Assembly: GCA_017453335.1 (NCBI GenBank)
Contig: JAFTKI010000050.1
Span: forward strand, 1 to 35,822
DNA: 35,822 bases
Direction: 5' to 3'
Source of the DNA: Clostridia bacterium
GTDB taxonomy: Bacteria; Bacillota_A; Clostridia; Oscillospirales; CAG-272
Part shown: positions 5,714 through 13,135 of the stretch, piece by piece
Layout: each line of letters opens with the position of its first letter
Numbering within the stretch: the first letter of the stretch is position 1
Notes under the pieces: generated by a model
Told to the model about the DNA's origin: nothing
Seen by the model: only the letters and a program-made list of their open reading frames with translations
The model's database searches: none
Made by a program: the position numbers and the translations under genes

Positions 5714-6718
5714 ATGAAACCGATTCGTATCGCACAGATCGGCATGAATCGATACATTCATGCACCGCAGATCTTTGATACGCTCAAAACGAATCCCGAG
5801 TATTTCGATGTGGCAGGATATGCACTTGTAGAGGACGAGAGGGAACGTTGCGCTAACCGACTGAAGTGCTTTGAGGGATATCGTGAGCTGACGCTTGAGG
5901 AAATTTTGAAGGATCCCACGATCGAAGCCGTAACGGTGGAGACCGATGAGATCCACTTGACAAAATATGCACAAATGGCGATCGATGCGGGCAAGCATGT
6001 GTTTATGGATAAACCGGGCAGTCAGTCGCTTCCCGATTTTGAACGGCTGATCGAGAGCGTGAAAAAGAGCGGAAAAGCCTTTTCGATTGGGTATATGTAT
6101 CGCTACCATCCGCTGGCCTCCCGTGCGATCGAGCGCGTGAAGAATGGCGAGCTTGGCAAGATCTTCTGCACCGAGGCACACATGAGCCGTTTGGAGCGTA
6201 AAGAAAAGCAGAAGTGGCTTGCGGGCTTCCGCGGCGGCATGATGTATTATCTGGGATGTCACCTGATCGATCTTGTTTTGCAGATTCAAGGAACGCCCAC
6301 AAATGTGATCCCGTGTCACAGCGTTACGGGAATCAACGGAGCCGAAAGTGAGGATATGTGCTGTGCGATCCTGCAATATCCGCAGGGAAGTGCGATCATC
6401 CGCGTGAGTGCTGTGGAGGTTGGCGGATATGAACGCCGTCAGCTTGTGATCTGCGGCTCCGAGCGGACGATTGAAATTCAGCCCTTGGAGGCGATCGCGC
6501 AAGGTGCGCTCAGAGTGGACAGCAAGCAGATCGAGCGTTCTGTTGCCGCGGACGGAAGAACGACGGTAGAAAAGCAGACCGCCTGTGAGCCGTTCCAACG
6601 CTACGAGGAAATGATGCGCTCCTTTGCGCGGAATATTCGCGGGGAGACCGAAAATCCATATACGCCCGATTACGAATTGCAGCTTTTCAAGCTGATTTTG
6701 CAGTGCTGTGGAATGTAA
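5714..6718 (+). CDS. Gfo/Idh/MocA-family oxidoreductase, copy 1
   Basis: The protein has 334 residues if started at ATG 5714; a GTG three bases earlier is too close to the AAAGGAG. The N-terminal Rossmann domain begins IRIAQIGMNRY, without the usual G-x-G-x-x-G. The C-terminal domain contains RGGMMYYLGCHLIDL. The family Lys is present in D-K-P (K100) and the His in GCHL (H183), but the catalytic Asp of D-x3-H is Tyr (Y179). Enzymes of this family oxidise or reduce sugars and cyclitols with NAD(P), often through 3-keto intermediates. It is closely similar to the next gene, so the two are tandem duplicates. A role on a sugar acid or glycoside is inference. Confidence 0.85.
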   Translation: MKPIRIAQIGMNRYIHAPQIFDTLKTNPEYFDVAGYALVEDERERCANRLKCFEGYRELTLEEILKDPTIEAVTVETDEIHLTKYAQMAIDAGKHVFMDKPGSQSLPDFERLIESVKKSGKAFSIGYMYRYHPLASRAIERVKNGELGKIFCTEAHMSRLERKEKQKWLAGFRGGMMYYLGCHLIDLVLQIQGTPTNVIPCHSVTGINGAESEDMCCAILQYPQGSAIIRVSAVEVGGYERRQLVICGSERTIEIQPLEAIAQGALRVDSKQIERSVAADGRTTVEKQTACEPFQRYEEMMRSFARNIRGETENPYTPDYELQLFKLILQCCGM

Positions 6719-6735
6719 ACAAAAAGGAGATTGTT

Positions 6736-7737
6736 ATGAGACGTATTCGAATTGCACAGATCGGTATGAACCGATACAGCCACGCCCCCGAGGTGTTTTA
6801 TACGCTCAGTCAGCATCCCGAGCTGTTTGATCTGGTCGGTTACGCGCTGGTGGAGGATGAGCGGGAGACCTGCGCGGATAAATTGCATTTCTTCGACGGG
6901 TATCCCGAGCTGACGTTGGAGGAAATTCTGAATGATCCCACCATTGAGGCGGTTGCCGTGGAGACCGATGAGATCCATCTGACCAAATACGCGCAAATGG
7001 CGGTGAATGCGGGAAAGCACATTCACATGGAAAAGCCGGGAAGCCAGAATCTTGCCGATTTTGAAGGCTTGATCGAGAGCGCGAGAGCGGGTGGTAAGAC
7101 CTTCCATATCGGCTATATGTACCGCTACAATCCCCTGATCTCCGATGCGATCGAGCGCGTGAAAAAGGGTGAGTTCGGAACGATCTACAGCGTGGAAGCG
7201 CACATGAGCCGTTTTGATAAAAAGACTACGCGTGAGTGGTTTGCAAGCTTCAAGGGCGGCATGATGTTTTATCTCGGCTGTCACTTGGTAGACCTGGTTC
7301 TGCAGATCCAGGGAATGCCCGAGAAGGCCATTCCGCTCAATACTGCAACGGGAATTGACGGGGTGAATACCGAGGACTTGGGCTTTGCCGTACTGCAATA
7401 TCCCAACGGTATTTCGGTGATCCGCATGGGAGGCAGTGAGATCGGCGGATATGCGCGCCGTCAGCTGGTGATCTGCGGCTCCGAGCGCACACTGGAGATC
7501 AAACCCTTGGAAAAAGGCGCGGAGGGCAAATATATGCTCACAGCGTCACAGCTTGAGCGTTATCTTGACGAGGACGGACACGCAACGAAGGTGGAAAAGA
7601 CCTGCGAGCCCTTCCAGCGCTACGAATCGATGATGCAGGCATTTGCGGCAATGGTGCGCGGCGAGAAGACCAACCCCTACACGCTTGATTACGAGCTTCA
7701 GCTTTACAAGCTGATCCTGAAATGCTGTGGTATGTAA
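6736..7737 (+). CDS. Gfo/Idh/MocA-family oxidoreductase, copy 2
   Basis: The 333-residue start at 6736 is set by AAAAAGGAG seven to ten bases upstream. It is a paralogue of the preceding gene at the same length and register, with long identical blocks such as LTLEEIL, VETDEIHLTKYAQMA and LVLQIQG. The motif E-K-P (K100) and H183 are kept, and the usual catalytic Asp is again Tyr (Y179). The Rossmann loop again reads IGMNRY. Both copies being kept suggests two related substrates, or one enzyme made of two chains, rather than simple redundancy. Substrate unknown. Confidence 0.85.
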   Translation: MRRIRIAQIGMNRYSHAPEVFYTLSQHPELFDLVGYALVEDERETCADKLHFFDGYPELTLEEILNDPTIEAVAVETDEIHLTKYAQMAVNAGKHIHMEKPGSQNLADFEGLIESARAGGKTFHIGYMYRYNPLISDAIERVKKGEFGTIYSVEAHMSRFDKKTTREWFASFKGGMMFYLGCHLVDLVLQIQGMPEKAIPLNTATGIDGVNTEDLGFAVLQYPNGISVIRMGGSEIGGYARRQLVICGSERTLEIKPLEKGAEGKYMLTASQLERYLDEDGHATKVEKTCEPFQRYESMMQAFAAMVRGEKTNPYTLDYELQLYKLILKCCGM

Positions 7738-7750
7738 AAGACGTTTTGAG

Positions 7751-8713
7751 ATGTACAAAAATAAAAAAGTCCTTTTGATGGCAGGCGGCGGAACTCTGGG
7801 AACCTACACGGCAAAGGAACTTTTGCGCAAAGGTGCCTACGTGGACGTGATCTGCCCCGAGGACAAGATCTCGGATCATCCCTCTTTGCGTTTTATTCAA
7901 AGCTACGTTACCGATGAACTGATGGAGGCGCTGTTTTCAAAAACGCATTACGACGGCATTGTCAACTTTATGCACTATTCCGATGAGGAGGAGTACAAAC
8001 GGGTACATCCCTTTTTGATGAAAAACACCGACCATCTGATCTTTCTTTCGTCATACCGTGTGTATGCCAACGAGCAGCATCCTGTTACAGAAACCGCACC
8101 GCGTTTGCACGAGGCATATCCGCTCGAAGGACTTCTGGCAGAGGACGGTTACGGTGTCAAAAAAGCACTTTGTGAGGATTACTTGTTTGGCGAGCGCGAG
8201 GGGGAGCATTGGACGGTCGTTCGTCCTGTGATCTCGTTTTCGCACAAACGGTTGGATATTTTGATGAATTCTCACACAGACGTGTTGGAAAAAGCCGAAT
8301 CGGGCGAGCCGCTTTTGCTGCCCGCATCGGTCAAGAATTTTGGCGCAGGCTTTGATTGGGCGGGAAATTCGGGTAAGCTGATTGCCAACCTGCTGTTCAA
8401 GGAAGATGCCATCGGCAAGGCGTTTACCGTTTATTCGGGACACGGCATGACGTGGAGCGATGTTGCCGATGCATATATTGCCGAAACGGGTGTGCGTGTG
8501 GAATGGGTGAGTGACGAGGACTATGTTCAAACCTTCGAGAAAAAAGAGAAGCCAAGCTTTTTGATTCGATGGTACTACGACAGAAAGTTCGACCGGGATA
8601 TCGACAGCACAAAGATTTTGTCGGTTACGGGGCTTACAAAAAAAGATTTTGCCACGGTGCCGGAAGGCATTCGGGCAGAGCTTGATATACTGAATTGGAA
8701 AAAAGGAGAATAA
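7751..8713 (+). CDS. NAD-dependent epimerase/dehydratase (extended SDR)
   Basis: The 320-residue form starting at ATG 7751 gives the expected N-terminus KNKKVLLMAGGGTLGTYTA, an SDR nucleotide-binding loop. A GTG at 7727 is possible, and neither start has a good ribosome site. The catalytic Y-x3-K is in DGYGVKKALCED, preceded by a Ser region IFLSSYRVY. The C-terminal half has features of sugar-nucleotide epimerases. It probably reduces or epimerises a sugar-like intermediate made by the flanking oxidoreductases. It is fourth in the operon, 13 bases after copy 2 and 2 bases before the next gene. Confidence 0.8.
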   Translation: MYKNKKVLLMAGGGTLGTYTAKELLRKGAYVDVICPEDKISDHPSLRFIQSYVTDELMEALFSKTHYDGIVNFMHYSDEEEYKRVHPFLMKNTDHLIFLSSYRVYANEQHPVTETAPRLHEAYPLEGLLAEDGYGVKKALCEDYLFGEREGEHWTVVRPVISFSHKRLDILMNSHTDVLEKAESGEPLLLPASVKNFGAGFDWAGNSGKLIANLLFKEDAIGKAFTVYSGHGMTWSDVADAYIAETGVRVEWVSDEDYVQTFEKKEKPSFLIRWYYDRKFDRDIDSTKILSVTGLTKKDFATVPEGIRAELDILNWKKGE

Positions 8714-8715
8714 AC

Positions 8716-9708
8716 ATGAAAGCAATTTTGGTTGATAAAAAGGACAGAAGCTTGCATTGGAGCGATGTTGCGGATCCCGTGATGAAGCCCGACGAGGTGC
8801 TGGTGAAAATTGAGGCGGCGGCACTCAACAGAGCCGATCTGATGCAAAGAGAGGGCGATTATCCGCCCCCTCCCGGTTGCCCCGATTGGATGGGACTTGA
8901 GATCGCGGGAACCGTGGTCCAGATCGGTGAGGAAGCGGCAAAATGCTCGGCTTGGAAGCTTGGCGATAAGGTTTGTGCCCTGCTTGGCGGCGGTGGATAT
9001 GCCGAGTACGTAACCGTTCGTTATGATATGCTCATGCCGATCCCCGAGAACTGCTCGGTGGTTGAGGCAGCGGCGATCCCCGAGGCGTTTGCAACCGCAT
9101 ATCTCAATTTGTTCATCGAGGGCAAGATCCAAAAGGGCAATACGCTCCTGATGCACGCAGGTGCCAGTGGACTTGCCAGTGTTGTGATCCCCATGGCAAA
9201 GGCCTTCGGTGTTCGCGTGATCACTACGGTGATCTCGGACGAAAAGGCGGAGTCGATCGCACACCTTGGTGCAGATCTTGTGGTCAACACCAAGAAGCAG
9301 AATATTGCCGACGTGCTGAAGGCAGAGCTTGAGGCAGGCCGTTCCGTGGATGTTGCCATCGACTGCTTGGGCGGTGAGATGATGGGTACCTGTCTGCCGT
9401 ATCTGACACACGGCGCGCGCTGGATCATGATCGCGGCTCTGGCAGGAACCAAGACCGAGATCGACTTGAAAAACATCTACGTCCGCAATGTCCGCATCAT
9501 CGGAAGTACTCTGCGCTCGCGTACGCCCGCTGTCAAGGCAGAGATCCTTGCAAGCCTTGTGCGTGACGTATGGCCGTTTGTTGCAGAGGGAAAGGTAAAG
9601 CCCACCATCTACAAAACGCTTTCGATCACCGAGGCAGAGGCGGCACACGATATCCTGTATCGCGGCGAAAACGTCGGAAAGGTTGTTCTGACGATTCCCG
9701 AAGCGTGA
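8716..9708 (+). CDS. PIG3-like NAD(P)H quinone oxidoreductase (MDR family)
   Basis: The 330-residue protein has the zeta-crystallin/PIG3 signature: NRADLMQREGDYPPPPG, then GLEIAGTVVQIG and GGGGYAEYV. The nucleotide loop (HAGASGLASVVIPMAKAFG) is a variant of the normal A-x-G-G-V-G. There are no structural or catalytic zinc ligands, as expected for this branch. It reduces quinones or enones with NADPH. Start chosen at 8716 behind AAAAGGAG. It is the last gene of the AraC-linked operon and is followed by a strong terminator. Confidence 0.87.
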   Translation: MKAILVDKKDRSLHWSDVADPVMKPDEVLVKIEAAALNRADLMQREGDYPPPPGCPDWMGLEIAGTVVQIGEEAAKCSAWKLGDKVCALLGGGGYAEYVTVRYDMLMPIPENCSVVEAAAIPEAFATAYLNLFIEGKIQKGNTLLMHAGASGLASVVIPMAKAFGVRVITTVISDEKAESIAHLGADLVVNTKKQNIADVLKAELEAGRSVDVAIDCLGGEMMGTCLPYLTHGARWIMIAALAGTKTEIDLKNIYVRNVRIIGSTLRSRTPAVKAEILASLVRDVWPFVAEGKVKPTIYKTLSITEAEAAHDILYRGENVGKVVLTIPEA

Positions 9709-9741
9709 TTTCGGTTCCCCGAGCTGTTGAAAAAGTGAATC

Positions 9742-9786
9742 AAAAGGATCCTTCCAAGGAGTCGTTCTTTGGAGGATCCTTTTTTT
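9742..9786 (+). terminator. Terminator of the oxidoreductase operon
   Basis: AAAAGGATCC (9742-9751) pairs with GGATCCTTTT (9774-9783), and the stem continues inward with CCAAGGA against TCTTTGG, then a run of seven T. It is a textbook intrinsic terminator. Confidence 0.9.
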
Positions 9787-9890
9787 AGCAAAAGTTTTCA
9801 AAAAGGGAGATTTTTTTTGATATAATACAGAAAAATGGTAAAAAAAGGGAAAAATTCTATCATATACATAGCAAAATATAATATAAGGTA

Positions 9891-9919
9891 TTGATTTTTT
9901 AATGCTCTTGTGCTATAAT
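9891..9919 (+). promoter_or_regulatory. Main promoter of the polysaccharide locus
   Basis: TTGATT (9891-9896) and TATAAT (9914-9919) have a 17-base spacer, about 100 bases upstream of the first gene. A second TATAAT at 9821-9826 lacks a good -35. No further strong promoter was noticed down to 31620, so the locus may be one very long transcript. Confidence 0.75.
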
Positions 9920-9925
9920 TGCTAT

Positions 9926-10019
9926 ATTAAGTAGCATGGAGTAGTGTGCTGTTATGGTTAAAGCAGCTGCTCAAAGGTAGACAATTTTCGAATTTGAAGT
10001 ATAACAGCGAGGAATGGAT
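9926..10019 (+). other. Folded 5' leader of the polysaccharide operon
   Basis: The leader has nested dyads: GCTGTTAT (9948-9955) with ATAACAGC (10001-10008), inside it palindrome AGCAGCTGCT (9962-9971), and TCAAA (9971-9975) with TTTGA (9993-9997) around a UUCG-type loop. The outer stem ends directly before the GAGG ribosome site. No known riboswitch or the ops/JUMPStart element was recognised. No T-run follows, so a translational effect fits better than attenuation. Confidence 0.4.
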
Positions 10020-11237
10020 ATGGAAAACAAGATGAATATCCCTTTTTCTCCCCCCGATATGAGTGAGGCGGAGATCGGAGAAGTAGCAGAGGCGTTGCGC
10101 TCTGGCTGGATCACAACAGGCCCTCGTACCAAAAAGCTGGAAAAGCAGATTGCCGAGTACGTAGGAACCGAAATGTGTGTATGTCTCAACTCTCAAACAG
10201 CTTGTGCCGAGATGGCTCTGCGCGTGTTGGGTGTTGGAGAGGGCGATGAGGTGATCACCTGTGCTTATACCTATACCGCATCGGCATCGGTTATTGCTCA
10301 CGTTGGCGCGAAGATCGTTCTGGTTGATACGCAGAAGGATTCTTTGGAAATGGACTACGATGCGCTGGAGGCGGCAATCACTCCAAAGACCAAGGCGATC
10401 ATTCCGATCGATCTTGGCGGCGTTCCCTGCGATTACGACCGTATCTTTGCAATCGTGGAGCGCAAAAAGGATCTGTTCAAGCCGTCCACCGAGATTCAAA
10501 AGGCGTTGGGAAGAGTTGCCGTGATGGCAGACACTGCGCATTCGTTCGGTGCATCCCGCAAGGGCGTGATGACGGGTAACATTGCCGACTTTTCGTCCTT
10601 TTCCTTCCACGCGGTCAAGAACTTTACCACTGCGGAGGGCGGCGCGCTGACATGGCGCACCATTCCCGGTGTTGATAATGCCGATATCTATAAGAAGCTG
10701 CAGCTTTTGAGTCTGCACGGTCAGAGCAAGGACGCGCTTGCCAAGACACAGCTCGGTGCTTGGGAATACGATATCGTAGGTACCTGGTACAAATGCAACA
10801 TGACCGACGTTGCGGCAGCGATCGGACTCAAGCAGTTTGAGCGCTATCCCGCAATGCTGAAAAGAAGAAAGGAACTCATCGAAAGATTTGATGCGGCTCT
10901 TAAGCCGCTTGGTGTAAAGGTTCTGAATCACTACACCGATATGCATGAGTCCTCGGGACACCTGTATCTCTCGCGTGTTCCCGGAATCACCTGTGAGCAA
11001 AGAAACGAGATCATCATCAAAATGGCGGAGAGAGGCATTGCCTGCAATGTTCACTACAAGCCTCTGCCGATGCACACGGCGTATAAGAATCTGGGCTTTG
11101 ACATTAAGAATTACCCGAACGCCTACGCGCAATTTGAAAATGAGATTTCACTGCCTCTCCACACGCGTCTGACCGATGAGGAGGTTGGATACATTCTTGA
11201 TAATTATGTGGAGATTCTGAAAGGATATCTGAAATGA
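10020..11237 (+). CDS. DegT/DnrJ/EryC1/StrS-family sugar aminotransferase
   Basis: This is a 405-residue PLP-dependent aminotransferase that makes an amino sugar from a keto-sugar nucleotide. The PLP Lys is K200 in SFHAVKNFTTAEGGA, and the cofactor-binding Asp is D171 in ADTAHSFGAS. The N-terminus has the normal family pattern FSPPDMSEAEIGEV and SGWITTGPRTKKLE. Start 10020 is preferred over 10014 because it leaves proper spacing to GAGG. It overlaps the next gene, a phosphoglycosyl transferase, by ATGA. The keto substrate is not made by any obvious 4,6-dehydratase of the PglF type in this window, apart from fnlA at 26455, whose product normally goes to FucNAc. Substrate unknown. Confidence 0.9.
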   Translation: MENKMNIPFSPPDMSEAEIGEVAEALRSGWITTGPRTKKLEKQIAEYVGTEMCVCLNSQTACAEMALRVLGVGEGDEVITCAYTYTASASVIAHVGAKIVLVDTQKDSLEMDYDALEAAITPKTKAIIPIDLGGVPCDYDRIFAIVERKKDLFKPSTEIQKALGRVAVMADTAHSFGASRKGVMTGNIADFSSFSFHAVKNFTTAEGGALTWRTIPGVDNADIYKKLQLLSLHGQSKDALAKTQLGAWEYDIVGTWYKCNMTDVAAAIGLKQFERYPAMLKRRKELIERFDAALKPLGVKVLNHYTDMHESSGHLYLSRVPGITCEQRNEIIIKMAERGIACNVHYKPLPMHTAYKNLGFDIKNYPNAYAQFENEISLPLHTRLTDEEVGYILDNYVEILKGYLK

Positions 11238-11929
11238 TTTACAGATTTTTCAAACGGTTATTCGATATTATTCTGTCGCTGATCGCAACGCCCTTTGTGC
11301 TGTTGGTGATTCTGATCGTAGGTCCGATCATTTTCTTCACCGATCGCGGTCCCATTTTTTACAATGCGCCGCGCTTGGGACGAAAGGGAAAGATCTTCAA
11401 AATGTACAAGCTGCGTTCGATGAAGGTCAACGCGCCGAACATTGTCAATGCCGATGGCTCTACATACAACGGCGAGAATGATCCCCGCGTAACCAAGATC
11501 GGCAAATTTATCCGCAAGACCAGTATTGATGAACTTCCGCAGTTTTTCAACGTTCTGAAGGGTGACATGAGCTTTATCGGTCCCCGTGCGCATCTGACAA
11601 CCAGCTACAAGGGCTATGATCAGTTGGACGAGGTCCGCAAAAAACGACTGGATGTGCGTCCCGGTATCACGGGATACAATCAGGCATACTTCCGCAACTC
11701 GGTTTCCTCGGATGAGAAGATGAAAAACGATGTGTACTATGTAGAGCATATTTCGCTGTGGCTGGATATTAAGGTTCTCTTCAAAACCGTTTTCTCGGTG
11801 CTGGGACGCAAAAACATTTACGTTACCGATGCTTCCACCAAGCCGCAGGAAAAGCCCGCTGCCGAAGCCGAAACGGTGACGGCAGAGGAGCAAAAGCAGA
11901 CCGAAACTGCTGAGGTAGGAAAGAAATGA
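11234..11929 (+). CDS. Undecaprenyl-phosphate phosphoglycosyl transferase (PglC type)
   Basis: This 231-residue monotopic phosphoglycosyl transferase attaches the first sugar-phosphate to undecaprenyl phosphate on the inner face of the membrane. An N-terminal hydrophobic re-entrant helix (about 8-35) precedes the catalytic core, which includes KMYKLRSM and TSIDELPQFFNVLKGDMSFIGPR. The catalytic Asp-Glu pair is D99-E100. After the core (to about residue 200), a tail of some 30 residues is rich in Glu, Ala, Thr and Lys and looks disordered, which is unusual for the small PglC class. It sits between the aminotransferase and an ATP-grasp gene with 4-base overlaps on both sides, so its substrate is probably the amino sugar made by them. 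Confidence 0.92.
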   Translation: MIYRFFKRLFDIILSLIATPFVLLVILIVGPIIFFTDRGPIFYNAPRLGRKGKIFKMYKLRSMKVNAPNIVNADGSTYNGENDPRVTKIGKFIRKTSIDELPQFFNVLKGDMSFIGPRAHLTTSYKGYDQLDEVRKKRLDVRPGITGYNQAYFRNSVSSDEKMKNDVYYVEHISLWLDIKVLFKTVFSVLGRKNIYVTDASTKPQEKPAAEAETVTAEEQKQTETAEVGKK

Positions 11930-13107
11930 AAAAACTGTTGATTATCGGCGCATCGATCCTGCAGTTGCCTGCAATCAAGCGCGCCAAGGAACTGGGATAT
12001 TACGTTGGTGTGATCGATTACGATCCCAAGGCGATCGGTATCCCATACGCAGATGGATATTTTAACGTCAGCACCATTGATATCGAAGGCGTGACCAAAA
12101 CCGCAAAGGAATTTTGCCCCGACGGAATCATGACGCTGGCAACCGATATGCCGATGCGGTCGATCGCCGCCGCGACCGAAGCCTTGGGGCTTCCCGGTAT
12201 TTCTTTTGATACGGCGATCAAATCCACCGATAAGGCCGAGATGATCCGAGCTTTTGAGGCAAACAGAGTGGAGCATCCGTGGTATTACGTTCTGACTTCT
12301 CCCCGGGAGCTGGAGAGCGTGATCGAAAAGATCACCTTCCCCTGTGTTACAAAGCCTACCGATAATTCGGGAAGCCGCGGCGTGATGCTGGTGCATGACA
12401 GGGAGGAGCTGCGCGAGGCAGTGGCTTACAGCTCCGAGAACGGGCGCGGCGGAAGCGTGATCGTGGAGGAATATCTCAAGGGCCCAGAGGTCAGCGTTGA
12501 GATCATTACACTCAACGGCGAGCCTCATGTGCTCAACGTTACCGACAAGCTCACCACAGGTGCGCCGCACTTCGTGGAAATGGGACACAATCAGCCCAGT
12601 ATGCTCAAGCCCGAGGATCTGGAAAAGATCCGCGATCTTGCCTGCCGTGCGGTCAAGGCTGTTGGAATTGCAAATGGTCCTGCGCACGTGGAGATCATTC
12701 TGACCGCAAACGGTCCGCGCATGGTGGAGCTTGGCGCACGTATGGGCGGTGACTGCATCACCACGCATTTGGTACCGCTTTCCACGGGTGTGGATATGAT
12801 TGAGGCAACCATTCGCCTGTCCTGTAACGAAACTCCCGATATCGAACAGAAGTTCTTGAAGGGAAGTGCGATTCGCTACTTCAAACCGAAGGCGGGAGTC
12901 ATCAAGGCGATCCACGGTGTTGAAGAAGCCAAGACGATCGAGGGCGTTCGGGAAATCTCGTTCGTCAAGAAGGTCGGTGACACGGTGGGAAGCATCGGAA
13001 GCAGTACCGACCGCGCAGGCTTTGTGATCGCACAGGCCCAGACGCCGATGGAGGCGATTGAGATCTGCGAAAAGGCGGTACAGACCGTGACATGGGAGAT
13101 CGAATAA
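11926..13107 (+). CDS. ATP-grasp ligase, first of two
   Basis: The 393-residue protein has the ATP-grasp order: a pre-ATP-grasp domain (LLIIGASILQLPAIKRAKELGYY), the nucleotide lid with VTKPTDNSGSRGV, then VIVEEYLKGPEVSVE and the metal site VELGARMGGD. It resembles carbamoyl-phosphate-synthase-like and D-Ala-D-Ala-ligase-like enzymes that join a carboxylate to an amine or thiol through an acyl phosphate. The gene overlaps the phosphoglycosyl transferase by 4 bases. I infer that it acylates the amino sugar made by the upstream aminotransferase; amino-acid ligation is one option. The substrate is unknown. Confidence 0.85.
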   Translation: MKKLLIIGASILQLPAIKRAKELGYYVGVIDYDPKAIGIPYADGYFNVSTIDIEGVTKTAKEFCPDGIMTLATDMPMRSIAAATEALGLPGISFDTAIKSTDKAEMIRAFEANRVEHPWYYVLTSPRELESVIEKITFPCVTKPTDNSGSRGVMLVHDREELREAVAYSSENGRGGSVIVEEYLKGPEVSVEIITLNGEPHVLNVTDKLTTGAPHFVEMGHNQPSMLKPEDLEKIRDLACRAVKAVGIANGPAHVEIILTANGPRMVELGARMGGDCITTHLVPLSTGVDMIEATIRLSCNETPDIEQKFLKGSAIRYFKPKAGVIKAIHGVEEAKTIEGVREISFVKKVGDTVGSIGSSTDRAGFVIAQAQTPMEAIEICEKAVQTVTWEIE

Positions 13108-13135
13108 TTCCGTAAATAAACAAGAGGATTTTAAC

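Noticed and set aside
5105..6598. Long open frame on the minus strand, nearly 500 codons, antisense to the MDR and Gfo/Idh/MocA genes
   Set aside because: It mirrors the codon structure of well-supported plus-strand genes, lacks a ribosome site and has no domain pattern. The same holds for minus-strand frames at 8575-9801, 9927-11132, 11818-13137, 14476-15633 and 29216-30496.
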